From positions 1-49,192 of the IMG/VR virus record IMGVR_UViG_3300030451_001059: DNA of 49,192 nucleotides. One strand, 5' to 3'. The DNA comes from a virus. Within the stretch, counting starts at the first letter, position 1. The number at the start of each line of letters is the position of its first letter. Both the position numbers and the translations under genes were made by a program. The notes under the pieces were generated by a model. The model was not told the DNA's origin. It saw only the letters and a program-made list of their open reading frames with translations, and made no database searches. This document shows positions 19,816 to 27,595 of the stretch, one piece after another.

Positions 19816-20384
19816 TCACTTCTTTGTTCCTTCTTTCAACGCCTCCGATTCCAGTCTCTTCACTTCGCCATGTATTTCTAACATTTCCTTTACTACCGAT
19901 ACTGGTGTATCATAAGCCTCCAAAGGGTTGATGGAGAAAGTAGTGCAGTAAGTGTATAGCATAATCTTCATTGCCACCTCACTGCTTACACTTCCACCTT
20001 TCAGACCTCTTCGGATTAGTTTTCGTTTCCCGTATCATCCCCCATGACATCCATGAAGGGATTGGGGAGTATTTCTTTTAGTTGTGAACCAATATAGGGA
20101 TTGAGTCTAATTAAGTCAGTAGCAGACAGTTGAGGCTCGGTCTTCTCTACGAAGTTCTCAACCATGTATCTATACATCTTGTTTAGATTGATGCCCATAG
20201 TTTGACCCTGAGCATCCATGTCCATAACAGACGATAACGCCTGTTCTACCTGTAACCAAGTTGGTTCTTTAATCCAAACTTGGAGGTATTCATCAGAGTC
20301 AGGGGCTACCCTAACCTGATGGCATTCGGTTGCTGTTCTTGCGAACAGCCTAGTCTTATCGCTTACAATTTTTCTTTCTGTCAT
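19816..20384 (-). CDS. Tail assembly chaperone, long form by -1 frameshift (GT-type fusion)
   Basis: This is the extended product of the gene at 20016-20384. A -1 slip on GGGAAAC (20031-20025) lets ribosomes leave the short frame three codons before its TAA and continue in an open frame of 69 codons to TGA 19818-19816, giving about 189 residues. The extension begins RKLIRRGLKGGSVSSEV and contains NPLEAYDTPVSVVKEMLEIH, a helical sequence resembling the T-part of such fusions. In lambda the G and GT proteins coat the tape measure protein during tail assembly, and GT recruits the tube protein. The gene order here is identical: tube, G/GT, tape measure. The 69-codon frame also has an internal ATG with a GAGGTG site, so independent initiation cannot be excluded. 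Confidence 0.78.
20016..20384 (-). CDS. Tail assembly chaperone, short form (G-type, 122 aa)
   Basis: The product is small, soluble and acidic, with ~120 residues, and lies between the tail tube and tape measure genes. It has a helical core (TWLQVEQALSSVMDMDAQ, MYRYMVENFVEKTEP) and an acidic end (DVMGDDTGNEN), which fits tail chaperones. ATG 20384 is chosen because an AGGTGG site lies 8 bases upstream; an in-frame GTG at 20396 would place the site inside the gene. The last codons contain the slippery heptamer that gives the long form. As in lambda, most translation should end at TAA 20018-20016 and a small share should continue into the extension. Confidence 0.8.
   Translation of the reverse strand: MTERKIVSDKTRLFARTATECHQVRVAPDSDEYLQVWIKEPTWLQVEQALSSVMDMDAQGQTMGINLNKMYRYMVENFVEKTEPQLSATDLIRLNPYIGSQLKEILPNPFMDVMGDDTGNEN
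20025..20031 (-). promoter_or_regulatory. -1 programmed frameshift slippery site GGGAAAC
   Basis: Read on the minus strand in the chaperone frame, the bases are G GGA AAC, a perfect X-XXY-YYZ heptamer. It lies 7 bases before the zero-frame stop. The -1 frame is open from upstream of the site to 19818. Lambda uses GGGAAAG at the same place in its G/T genes. I did not find a clear downstream pseudoknot by eye. Confidence 0.8.
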
Positions 20385-20407
20385 TTTTCTTTCCACCTAA
20401 CTAATAT

Positions 20408-20443
20408 ACCAACAAACAAACGTGTTGGTGGAATCGAAAAAAA
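20408..20443 (-). terminator. T-run and small hairpin between tail tube and chaperone genes
   Basis: The 77-base gap after the tail tube stop holds a run of seven T on the minus strand (20443-20437). It is followed by a hairpin with 7-bp arms ACCAACA / TGTTGGT (20429-20423 and 20414-20408) and an 8-base loop. An oligo-T run is the usual archaeal intrinsic terminator, and partial termination would make more tube protein than chaperone. The hairpin lies after the T-run rather than before it, so this is not a bacterial-type terminator. The function is inferred. Confidence 0.4.
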
Positions 20444-20473
20444 GGATAGCGTTACCTAACTTGGTCACGCCTC

Positions 20474-22015
20474 CTAATTACCTGTTGCACTACCGCCAAG
20501 AGTCATTATCGCCCACTTACCTGTATAGGTAGCAGTCGTCAGAGTCCTTGCTGTTATAGATGCCTCTACTTCTACTGGCCCTTTGTCTTCAGGGAAAGGC
20601 ACTGTAACTGAGTTGATTAGATAATCAGCGAGTTGAATGTCTATCTCTTCACCTGAGTCTTTGGTGAACTTCAATCTCAAAGCACCAGTTGATTCGTTAT
20701 CGTTTCTCAATTCATCCCACAGTTTCGTATCTGTTATGAGCATGGTCAGAGTCAATTCGTATGTTCTCTGTCCGGGTAGATGTGCAGATGCAATCTGCCT
20801 GTTGTAGTTGCCAATGAACCTCTGTGGCAGTAGGTTGTTGTTGATGACAAGAGAACCACCTTTCACCTTACCCAAGGACTGACCGAACAATGTGATGTCT
20901 CCATCAGAGAATAGGAATGGGTAGTTGTCTGTTAGAGTGGAACTGTAATTGACCATTCCCCTTCCATTCTCAGCATCGCTTAGAGCAGTCAAGGATGCGT
21001 TTCCACCAAGAGGAACATAGTTAGCAGGAGGGTCGAAAGCCCTTCTTGAAACTAAATCCATTGAACACTTTAGTTCCTGACCCTCTTCAAAGTTCAGAGT
21101 GAGAGTATTTACCTGACATCCTGTGAAGATTCTAGAGTACATGTTCTCGTTAGGGGATAGGGAATCTAGAGCAGTGGTGTTAGTGTGTCCTGCTTTCCTG
21201 TATACCACATCAAGAGCGAAAGATGGAAGAACGTCATCATCTGCTTCACTGAAAGTGTAGTTGAACATGTCTGAGCCATTGTATACTTGCAAGTTGCTGA
21301 TAGCCAAGTCAGAACCACCACTGTCTATCTCTGGATAGTTGTTGTGTTCGTAAGACCTGAGTATCCTGTTTGCTGATGCATTGACAGCGATTGCGTTCTC
21401 TCCGTTTGAAGTGGATAGAGTAGCGTGTGTCCCTGAAAGGGTGTAGGATAATTTGCCTAGTGCGTAGTAAAGCCAAGAGCCGTTGTTGAGAGAGATATCC
21501 AATGAGCCTCCGCTTACTGTCTCCGCTCCCTTGTACTGATAGTCGAAGTTCCTACCACCTGCGGCAGCAAGGTTGAGTTGCTTCATCTCCACCTCTACGC
21601 TTGGTGGTGTGAATGTATTGACTAGTCCTAGCCAACTATCAGAGTGTATTCTAGGATTAGTACCGCCATCTCTAGAAGCGTATAGAGGTGCGCCAAACGA
21701 AAGTATAGTTGCATCCATAGTTCCCGAAGTTACTGCACTGCCGTTGGAGTCAACTGGTGCGGAATCTATGACTATCGTTGTTGCAGTGTTGTCTACGATA
21801 GTTCGGTATGAGGTTGCATCGTTTGAGGCCAATGCTCCAATCTTCACAGTGCAACCGATATACAAATCAGGGACTAAATGAACTAGGGTTTGCTGACCGC
21901 TTGATAGTGTTAGAGTTGTACTGCTTGAAAGAACAGCATCCTGAAAATACAAGTCCAATTCAGGACTCATCCCTACTTGTGCATTTGCGCCTACGAATAC
22001 TTCATTACTTGCCAT
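20474..22015 (-). CDS. Major tail (tube) protein (513 aa)
   Basis: This beta-rich protein of 513 residues lies directly upstream of the tail chaperone pair, the standard place for the tube subunit. The C-terminal half has a tube-like pattern: GQSLGKVKGGSLVINNNLLP, RTYELTLTMLITDTKLWDEL, then LRLKFTKDSGEEIDIQLAD and PVEVEASITARTL. The N-terminal region (VGANAQVGMSPELDLYFQDA) and a middle Ser/Thr/Gly-rich part suggest an added surface domain, since simple siphovirus tube proteins are often 150-300 residues. It is followed by a 77-base gap with a T-run, consistent with high expression. A long tail is implied by this gene plus the tape measure; no sheath gene is visible, so a siphovirus-like tail is favoured. 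Confidence 0.85.
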   Translation of the reverse strand: MASNEVFVGANAQVGMSPELDLYFQDAVLSSSTTLTLSSGQQTLVHLVPDLYIGCTVKIGALASNDATSYRTIVDNTATTIVIDSAPVDSNGSAVTSGTMDATILSFGAPLYASRDGGTNPRIHSDSWLGLVNTFTPPSVEVEMKQLNLAAAGGRNFDYQYKGAETVSGGSLDISLNNGSWLYYALGKLSYTLSGTHATLSTSNGENAIAVNASANRILRSYEHNNYPEIDSGGSDLAISNLQVYNGSDMFNYTFSEADDDVLPSFALDVVYRKAGHTNTTALDSLSPNENMYSRIFTGCQVNTLTLNFEEGQELKCSMDLVSRRAFDPPANYVPLGGNASLTALSDAENGRGMVNYSSTLTDNYPFLFSDGDITLFGQSLGKVKGGSLVINNNLLPQRFIGNYNRQIASAHLPGQRTYELTLTMLITDTKLWDELRNDNESTGALRLKFTKDSGEEIDIQLADYLINSVTVPFPEDKGPVEVEASITARTLTTATYTGKWAIMTLGGSATGN

Positions 22016-22026
22016 TTTCTAATCCC

Positions 22027-22557
22027 TCATGTTGCCCTAGCAAACCTCTTCATCTCGACTCCAATCTTATATCCCAATAGTCTTTTCCCTCTATCATTAG
22101 CCTCATTTCTAGATGTTAATCTTACTAAATCTGCATCTCCCAAAGCCGCCGAAGTGTTATCGGCGGGTGTTGCATAGACAGTTGGCCTAAAAGCATTGTT
22201 TTCAAAGATGTATCTGACTATCTTGTAAAGAGCCTCTAGTCTATCTCTAGAAAACGTGTTACTAGTCATGTCTCTTCGATGCAGAACTCTTAGATGAAGA
22301 GTGAATGAAAAGTCCTCATTTCTAGCAGCATAATCTATGGTTGGATAGGATGTAGCAGAACTATCCTCAAAGACGATGATAACAGATTCTGAATCTATGT
22401 CTACCCTTCTTCCCTCTTGAGGTTCTATCGAACGTATGTCAATGAACTTAGGAGTGGCATTGTGACTGGCAGATATCGTACCAGCACTGACCAAAGCCGC
22501 CGCCGATGATGACCAGTTATCTTGCAGAAGCCTGATGATTAATGTTACTTCATCCAT
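22027..22557 (-). CDS. Probable tail completion / terminator protein (176 aa)
   Basis: This 176-residue protein sits just upstream of the tail tube gene. It has a helical start (MDEVTLIIRLLQDNWSSS), then strands (VIIVFEDSSA, FSFTLHLRVLHRR), a helix (RDRLEALYKIVRYIFENN) and a final strand (LLGYKIGVEMKRFA). This alpha-beta order resembles the tail terminator or completion proteins that cap the tube and join it to the head. The start codon overlaps the end of the preceding small gene by 13 bases in another frame. The functional call comes from fold-like pattern plus position. Confidence 0.68.
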   Translation of the reverse strand: MDEVTLIIRLLQDNWSSSAAALVSAGTISASHNATPKFIDIRSIEPQEGRRVDIDSESVIIVFEDSSATSYPTIDYAARNEDFSFTLHLRVLHRRDMTSNTFSRDRLEALYKIVRYIFENNAFRPTVYATPADNTSAALGDADLVRLTSRNEANDRGKRLLGYKIGVEMKRFARAT

Positions 22558-22739
22558 ATTTTCAACTTCTCCTTAAGTTCCTTATCATACGCCTTAGTAA
22601 ACGCATCTCTAGCATTCCTCATAACCATCTCATCGGAGAAACTAACATCGAATCCTATGATATCCTCCATGTCTTTCAGAAGTTCATTCCTTTCTTGTTC
22701 CTTCTTTAGAATCTCAAGAAACTTCTGTTCTGCACTCAT
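22545..22739 (-). CDS. Small helical connector-region protein (64 aa)
   Basis: I chose ATG 22739, which gives a product beginning MSAEQKFLEILKKEQER; an upstream in-frame start would overlap the adaptor gene by 35 bases. A GTGAT site lies 4 bases before this ATG. The product is highly charged and helical. Its start carries FLEILKK, reminiscent of the Trp-centred peptides in the head cassette but without Trp, so I treat it only as a possible relative. It lies between the adaptor and tail completion genes, where small head-tail joining proteins are common. I do not recognise a family. Confidence 0.65.
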   Translation of the reverse strand: MSAEQKFLEILKKEQERNELLKDMEDIIGFDVSFSDEMVMRNARDAFTKAYDKELKEKLKIWMK

Positions 22740-22746
22740 AGTATCA

Positions 22747-23823
22747 CTAATCAATGAAATGTATGATATCCTTCTTTCCATTTAGTATCTTATTAGCCTC
22801 TTCAAGAAGTATATCGTGCTTAGTTTTCAGGTCTATGTTAGAGCCTGTCTCAGCAATGAGTATTGAGTTGTCATCATGTCTTATGACCTCGGCTGCAACT
22901 AGTTTTGTGGCAGCGTCATGTATTGTAGCAGGTACTCTCTTTTCTCCACTAACATATGTGACACGAACAGAATGTGAATGTAGGAATGGGTAGTTCTTCA
23001 AGAAGAATATCTTGCCATCTTTGTCAATTGTCCAATAGTCTCCCAACCTCTTTTGATTTTGATTATCTGTAAACTGAGTTACTGTGCCAACTGTTGATGA
23101 TATCGTACAAGCAGAACCATCCTCTCCCATCAAGAGTGAGGAAATTACAACTGTGTCTCCTGCTTCGCTGTCCGTTGTGGCATAGAAGAAATCAGACACA
23201 TTCACAGTAGGCGCACCATTTGCAGTGACAGTCTTGGCAGAAGTCTCACCAGTAAACTTCGCAGTCTTGTGTGGGAAGACCTCATTGATTGCATCTGCTA
23301 TTTGACTAGCAGTTGTCTTTGGGCCATAGTTGTCGAAGAAATCAGTTCCCTTCGTAATATTGAATGTGTATGCTCCTACACCTAGAGCAATAACCCAAGA
23401 GCCTCCTGTGGGACTCGATGGGACTTTTATCTTAGCAGAGGCAGATGCCAAGTCAACATACTCAGTTCCCTGCCATACCTCTAGCCTTACAATCTTCTGA
23501 ACATCAGGTCTCTCTAGTTGAACAAAGCCAATGTAATCCTTGAATCTATTTACTGGATAAGCACCCATCTTGAAAGCCTCAAAGCCATGAAACTCATGAT
23601 GGTAGATTACTGGTCGGTAAGAATGTCCTACGACATCATCTACTCTCTCCTCTGCTTTCTTGATTAGGTTTCCAACCTCTGCGATAGAAGGAGTAGTAGA
23701 TGAACTGAATGCTGCTATCTGCAATAACTGTGACACATCACTATGCGTAGTATAGAATCCTCTTCCTTGCGAGTAGTTTGGATTGATATTCGTAAAGTCA
23801 CTTGGGGATGATAGTTTTGACAT
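22747..23823 (-). CDS. Head-tail connector / adaptor protein (358 aa)
   Basis: The N-terminal part (residues ~40-90) has VGNLIKKAEERVDDVVGHSYRP. The C-terminal part has HSVRVTYVSGEKRVPATIHDAATKLVAAEVIRHDD followed by a final helix. Together these give the helical bundle pattern of HK97 gp6-like head-tail adaptors, in which the VTYVSG...VP..I..A...L segment is characteristic. Between them is an insert (about 130-260) with strands and a TASQIADAINEVFPHKTA helix, resembling the modules in the LamG tail protein. It lies between head genes and tail genes as expected for a portal-side ring. The insert probably decorates the neck; that is inference. Confidence 0.72.
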   Translation of the reverse strand: MSKLSSPSDFTNINPNYSQGRGFYTTHSDVSQLLQIAAFSSSTTPSIAEVGNLIKKAEERVDDVVGHSYRPVIYHHEFHGFEAFKMGAYPVNRFKDYIGFVQLERPDVQKIVRLEVWQGTEYVDLASASAKIKVPSSPTGGSWVIALGVGAYTFNITKGTDFFDNYGPKTTASQIADAINEVFPHKTAKFTGETSAKTVTANGAPTVNVSDFFYATTDSEAGDTVVISSLLMGEDGSACTISSTVGTVTQFTDNQNQKRLGDYWTIDKDGKIFFLKNYPFLHSHSVRVTYVSGEKRVPATIHDAATKLVAAEVIRHDDNSILIAETGSNIDLKTKHDILLEEANKILNGKKDIIHFID

Positions 23824-23827
23824 TTAT

Positions 23828-25201
23828 TCAACTCCTGAATTTCCGGGTCTTAGCCATGAAGGTCTTAACCCCCCTGACTATATCAGATATGCCCTCCACC
23901 TTATCTCTTTCAGTGATAGCGAAAGCACCTTCTTCTGCTAATCTTAATTCCCCTGTCTTGTCTAGTATCAAACCATAGTCAAGAACATCTTGTTTCTCTT
24001 CTGCGGATATAGTTCCCTTTAGGATGGATTGATATCCACTCACAGATATAACAAAGGTCATCTTTCCCACATCTAAGTCTAGATAGTTTCTAGTGAGTTC
24101 GGAAACAGTTGGCTCACGCCCTGCACCTCTCATCTTCTTATCCCTGTCTCTAGTTCTTCTTGCTTTCATGAAGTTTGACCTCTCTAAGATTTCCTTAGCG
24201 ATTTTATCTTCTTGTTCTTTGGTGAGTTTTATGAAGGAAAGCAGATACTTTGCGGCTTTCTCTCTTTCAGTCTTTACCTTGGCATCATACTCTCTATCGC
24301 CAAGTGTGTATTTAGAAGGTATGACTTTGTTTCTTTCACCATCGAATCTCATAGTAATATTCATCTTAGGGGGGTTTATGCCTAATAGGGTATTCATTCT
24401 AGTGGAATTTAGCGTAGCGGTTTCTTTCTCTTTGTTAGGAACTAACCTCAAATGGTCACTGTCGAAATCATCAAACCCATCATCCTTCAATAGTGCTTTC
24501 AGATATGCCTCCAAATCCCATGTATAGAATATCTTGCCTTTCGTTGATGCATCACTCTCGTTTTTATCTAGGTATTTCCCAATCTTACTTTCATCGAAGA
24601 GACTCTTATCTTTATCAACAGTCTCCATTACCTTAGATGGTTTGCCTGTTTTAGAACTCCCTTCATACGTCTGACCCAAGTAGGCAGGAAGCAGTAATTG
24701 CTGGAATGTAACGTCCTTCTCTCTTATATTAGTAGCAACAGGAGAAGGTTTTCCCTCTATGCTTCGTTTGTATTCCTCATATGCCTCGTCCGTTTTGAAA
24801 TCATCTCTTGTCATTGAGCCTCCACCAAACAACTCAAACATTGCAGAGCCTTTCTTTCCCGGTAGATTATCCTCTAATTCATCAACAGTTTTAGCCACAG
24901 GAAGGGATAGTGCTTTCTCCACAAGTTCCCCTATGTATTTTTTATACTGTGCAAACTCTTCCTCTGTTTTGAAATCCTCTTTTGTAAGAGACATCAATAT
25001 TCTAAAGTCTCTCCTGACTGTTTGCCGTGTGAATCTTCTACTGTTTTTCATTTGACTCTGAAGCATCTTTAGAACTAATGTCCTTAGAATAACAGAAGCA
25101 TCAGTAGTGGGGGTAACAGTCGCAGCCTTGACATCTGCTTCGGTCAGAGTAAATGTATCTTCTAAGTCGCTATCATTACTGCTGTCGATAGTCAAACTCA
25201 T
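23828..25201 (-). CDS. Unknown charged virion-region protein with internal repeat (457 aa)
   Basis: I do not recognise a family. The protein is strongly charged and mixed helical. A short motif is repeated: LTKEDFKTEEEFAQYKKYI at residues 72-90 and MTRDDFKTDEAYEEYKRSI at about 130-148, showing an internal duplication. The C-terminal half has basic helices (SNFMKARRTRDRDKKMRGAG) and strands (KMTFVISVSGYQSILKGT). It lies immediately upstream of the head-tail adaptor with a 4-base gap, so it is probably a neck or head structural protein. There is no signal peptide, membrane helix or catalytic motif. Confidence 0.75.
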   Translation of the reverse strand: MSLTIDSSNDSDLEDTFTLTEADVKAATVTPTTDASVILRTLVLKMLQSQMKNSRRFTRQTVRRDFRILMSLTKEDFKTEEEFAQYKKYIGELVEKALSLPVAKTVDELEDNLPGKKGSAMFELFGGGSMTRDDFKTDEAYEEYKRSIEGKPSPVATNIREKDVTFQQLLLPAYLGQTYEGSSKTGKPSKVMETVDKDKSLFDESKIGKYLDKNESDASTKGKIFYTWDLEAYLKALLKDDGFDDFDSDHLRLVPNKEKETATLNSTRMNTLLGINPPKMNITMRFDGERNKVIPSKYTLGDREYDAKVKTEREKAAKYLLSFIKLTKEQEDKIAKEILERSNFMKARRTRDRDKKMRGAGREPTVSELTRNYLDLDVGKMTFVISVSGYQSILKGTISAEEKQDVLDYGLILDKTGELRLAEEGAFAITERDKVEGISDIVRGVKTFMAKTRKFRS

Positions 25202-25215
25202 ACATTAAATTCCAC

Positions 25216-25902
25216 CTATGCCAACCACTTCGCCCAAGCAACCCCTTTACTCAAAGCACCAGCCAGTCCAAGACCACTAGTTGGTGGGGTGTATGATGGT
25301 TGACCAGTATTGGGGTCTATCCAATACGGGTTATTGTATTGGTCATATCCAGCAGGTGGAATAGGATATCCTGATTGATTGTTGAAAGCCATTTGCTGTT
25401 GCATCATCTGCTGGTTCATTCCTCCCATAGCAGGTACGCCCTGTATGTTAGTAGGTGCGCCCTGTTGTGGCATACTACCCATCTGTGTTTCTTGTGATGG
25501 TGAAGCAAAGCCTTGTGACTCTAGATACTGTTGCTTTGCCATTCTTCTCTGCATGATGACTTCCGAGTTAACAGCAGACGATAGTAGATTCACAATATCC
25601 AAGTCTATGTTCTCTTGCGTGATGGTGGTAAACTCCGATAGTGAGTCGGGGTGTATTTCCAAGTCACCATTGGTGTTGGAAACGAATTTCATTTTGACTA
25701 GCATCTGACTGACAACTCTAGTCACTACGTCTTCCAGCATTTTCTCAAATGAAGTTAGAAACTGTTCTCCATGATACTGAAAGAATTCTTCCACATGATT
25801 CTCTTGCAAAGTTAAGAGATTGTTAGTCATTTTAAAGTTGGCTTGCCCCATTGTATTAATCTGAGAAGACAAAGCCGAGTTGCTCGTTCCGAATACACCC
25901 AT
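25216..25902 (-). CDS. Virion-region protein with Gln/Met/Pro-rich tail (228 aa)
   Basis: The first ~125 residues are helical (QINTMGQANFKMTNNLLTL, EKMLEDVVTRVVSQMLVKM). Residues ~135-210 are a low-complexity segment rich in Gln, Met, Pro, Gly, Asn and Tyr (for example MNQQMMQQQMAFNNQ). The C-terminus is a short hydrophobic stretch (LGLAGALSKGVAWAKWLA) that could be a membrane or capsid anchor. ATG 25902 overlaps the previous stop (TGATG) and is preferred over the GTG one codon earlier. No family is recognised. Its position between the zinc-finger protein and the neck genes suggests a virion component. Confidence 0.7.
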   Translation of the reverse strand: MGVFGTSNSALSSQINTMGQANFKMTNNLLTLQENHVEEFFQYHGEQFLTSFEKMLEDVVTRVVSQMLVKMKFVSNTNGDLEIHPDSLSEFTTITQENIDLDIVNLLSSAVNSEVIMQRRMAKQQYLESQGFASPSQETQMGSMPQQGAPTNIQGVPAMGGMNQQMMQQQMAFNNQSGYPIPPAGYDQYNNPYWIDPNTGQPSYTPPTSGLGLAGALSKGVAWAKWLA

Positions 25903-26582
25903 CACTCGCCACCTTCCTGTGTCTCAATCTTAACGCCTTCGGTCAATAAAGATTTAATCTTAGCAGACATGGCAGTATTCTGTATCATCAGAGCATAGAG
26001 TTGCTCTTCCTTCGATGAGTTCTCACTAACTGGTGGCTCTACTGTCCATCCTAGAGATGTAAGAGAATTAATATCCTCTTGCTTCAGTTGTGTTATCGGC
26101 CCTGACTTTACTAGGTTTACTGGATTGAGACTCCTAGCAGAAGGGATATAAGCACTGAATGAAAGCCCATGTTCCTCTGCTAGTATTTGCTGTTCTAGCA
26201 TCTCATACTGCATGTGTATCGCTGCATGTTTCTCACAGTATGTTCCTCTCATTGGATATCCCTTGCGAACCTTGTGCAGTGGAAGCGGTGGTCTTCTAGT
26301 GTCGTCTGCTGTCCAAAATTTCTGTGTTCCACATATGACACATCTATCCTTGTAGTTGTACTTGAAGGAGTAAGGTATCTTGAGGAAAGTTTTCTTCTCA
26401 GGTTTCAACACCTTCACTATTTCTTTCAACTGCTTCTTTGGTTTCAATGCCTTATACTCATAAGCCATTATTGGCCCTGCTGCTCTTGCAGCAGTCAACC
26501 TATCCATGAATGGATTAGGGCCAGCATTCACTGTTGCGTTCGTTGCTCCTATCAAACTAGGGGGGTTAAATTGCATGGACAT
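25902..26582 (-). CDS. Zinc-finger virion-region protein (226 aa)
   Basis: A single zinc-binding site is visible: Cys81 and Cys84 in RCVICG, then Cys116 and His119 in YCEKHA, with basic residues between. The rest is a Pro/Ala-rich start, a Lys-rich stretch (ALKPKKQLKEIVKVLKPEKK) and helical C-terminal segments. A ribosome binding site, GGAG, lies about 9 bases before ATG 26582. It follows the GTPase gene after a ~60-base gap. Zinc-binding structural proteins recur in this genome (see the portal), a feature common in archaeal proteins. Whether it binds DNA, RNA or protein cannot be told from sequence. Confidence 0.72.
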   Translation of the reverse strand: MSMQFNPPSLIGATNATVNAGPNPFMDRLTAARAAGPIMAYEYKALKPKKQLKEIVKVLKPEKKTFLKIPYSFKYNYKDRCVICGTQKFWTADDTRRPPLPLHKVRKGYPMRGTYCEKHAAIHMQYEMLEQQILAEEHGLSFSAYIPSARSLNPVNLVKSGPITQLKQEDINSLTSLGWTVEPPVSENSSKEEQLYALMIQNTAMSAKIKSLLTEGVKIETQEGGE

Positions 26583-26643
26583 TTTCTATTTCTCCTACCA
26601 ATCTAGGTCTACCCTGCGGTAAGACCTGACTAATCTGACGCAT
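26566..26643 (-). CDS. Possible 25-residue leader ORF
   Basis: ATG 26643 overlaps the GTPase stop codon (TGATG) and opens a 25-codon frame that ends at TAA 26568-26566, inside the next gene. The coupled start resembles other junctions here. There is no separate strong ribosome binding site and the peptide has no recognisable feature. It may only carry ribosomes to the zinc-finger gene, or be chance. Confidence 0.25.
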   Translation of the reverse strand: MRQISQVLPQGRPRLVGEIENVHAI

Positions 26644-27314
26644 CAGTAGTCTTTTATCATTGTTAATATTCCACGATAAACCATTTCAGAGTCTGACTTA
26701 GCACTCACTATGTACTTATGACAAGGTATTCCAGTTTCATTCAACTTCTGCAATCCCGGTTTGAAAGATTCAAAAATAGGATGATTCTCTATTTTTCCAT
26801 CATAGGGATACTTGTCTTTCCATAAGTCATACTTGTTTGCCCAAAGACCGACAGCCAAGGGATAGTCGTGGTCTTGCTTCTTCTTCTTTCTACCACCAAT
26901 TGTCCAATACGGATTGCAGATAGTATCAACTAGAAATGTCCAAGATAACTGCTGCTCTATGTCATAGTGCTTGCTTAGATGTCTGTCATCGAACATGAAG
27001 ATGATGTATTTTACATGCCTTCCTCGCATGTCTCTAACCCATTCTTCCCAATAGACAGTCTGCCCACCTATGTCAGCAGTCTTTACAGTATGAGCATCTC
27101 CATCTAATTTGACGAATTTGCGAGTAGCCCTGTGTCTGCCTACTGTACGTTTCTGTATTTCAGGCACTTCTCCTCTAGTCATCAGTTGTTTATGCAGTGT
27201 AGTCTTACCTGCTTGACTTGCACCATAGATGCCGAAATTGATAGCGTGAAGCCGATTATATAACTTGTTCATTGCTTCTACAATCAGTATTGCAAAACCT
27301 GCCATTACCGACAC
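26643..27314 (-). CDS. Arf/Ras-like small GTPase (223 aa)
   Basis: All main G motifs are visible. G1 (P-loop) is GASQAGKTT at residues 31-39. G3 is DIGGQ at 81-85, the form typical of Arf/SR-beta type GTPases, with Gln at the catalytic place. G4 is NKYD at 160-163, preceded by LWA. G5 is SAK at 204-206. A Thr at 57 or 64 could be the G2 switch residue. The first ~22 residues (AGFAILIVEAMNKLYNRL) are hydrophobic to amphipathic, like the membrane-binding helix of Arf proteins. A basic loop (GRKKKKQ, 140-147) is an insertion. It follows two small membrane proteins. GTG 27314 has GAGGTGAT 3 bases upstream; ATG 27305 is the alternative. The role in the virus is unknown; membrane-linked assembly, entry or host subversion are possibilities. 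Confidence 0.85.
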   Translation of the reverse strand: MSVMAGFAILIVEAMNKLYNRLHAINFGIYGASQAGKTTLHKQLMTRGEVPEIQKRTVGRHRATRKFVKLDGDAHTVKTADIGGQTVYWEEWVRDMRGRHVKYIIFMFDDRHLSKHYDIEQQLSWTFLVDTICNPYWTIGGRKKKKQDHDYPLAVGLWANKYDLWKDKYPYDGKIENHPIFESFKPGLQKLNETGIPCHKYIVSAKSDSEMVYRGILTMIKDY

Positions 27315-27368
27315 ACTATCACCTCGTCAGTGAGTCGGATGTCGCAGAGCATTAAAATGGTTGAGAAG

Positions 27369-27590
27369 TCAATGACCGCCCCAAAGAGAAGTTAGTATGT
27401 GCCATCCACCTGAGAATAGGTTAACCCCAAACACTGCTACTGCATGTCCTAAGAAGAAACTTGCAATAGATGCGAATGTTCCCCAAAGCCAAAACCTTGC
27501 TCTTAGAAACCACACATCAGCAGAGTGCGCTCTTTGAAGGTCATAGGCTAGAGTAGATTCATCCATCCCAAATAGGATTTCACTTACCAT
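27369..27590 (-). CDS. Small membrane protein (73 aa)
   Basis: The N-terminal ~30 residues are polar. A long hydrophobic stretch at about 33-60 (FWLWGTFASIASFFLGHAVA and onward) can form one or two membrane segments, and the protein ends SLWGGH. It lies between another membrane protein and the GTPase, with a 5-base gap to the former. Holins are often of this size, but no lysin gene is seen next to it, so holin is only one option. It could also be a virion membrane component or a partner of the GTPase. Confidence 0.7.
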   Translation of the reverse strand: MVSEILFGMDESTLAYDLQRAHSADVWFLRARFWLWGTFASIASFFLGHAVAVFGVNLFSGGWHILTSLWGGH

Positions 27591-27595
27591 TTAAA

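Noticed and set aside
27305-27368. A 15-codon frame in the gap before the GTPase gene
   Set aside because: Too short, no ribosome binding site or overlap pattern; likely chance.
27369-27590. Naming the 73-residue membrane protein a holin
   Set aside because: Size fits, but there is no lysin or spanin nearby and its neighbours are a membrane protein and a GTPase.
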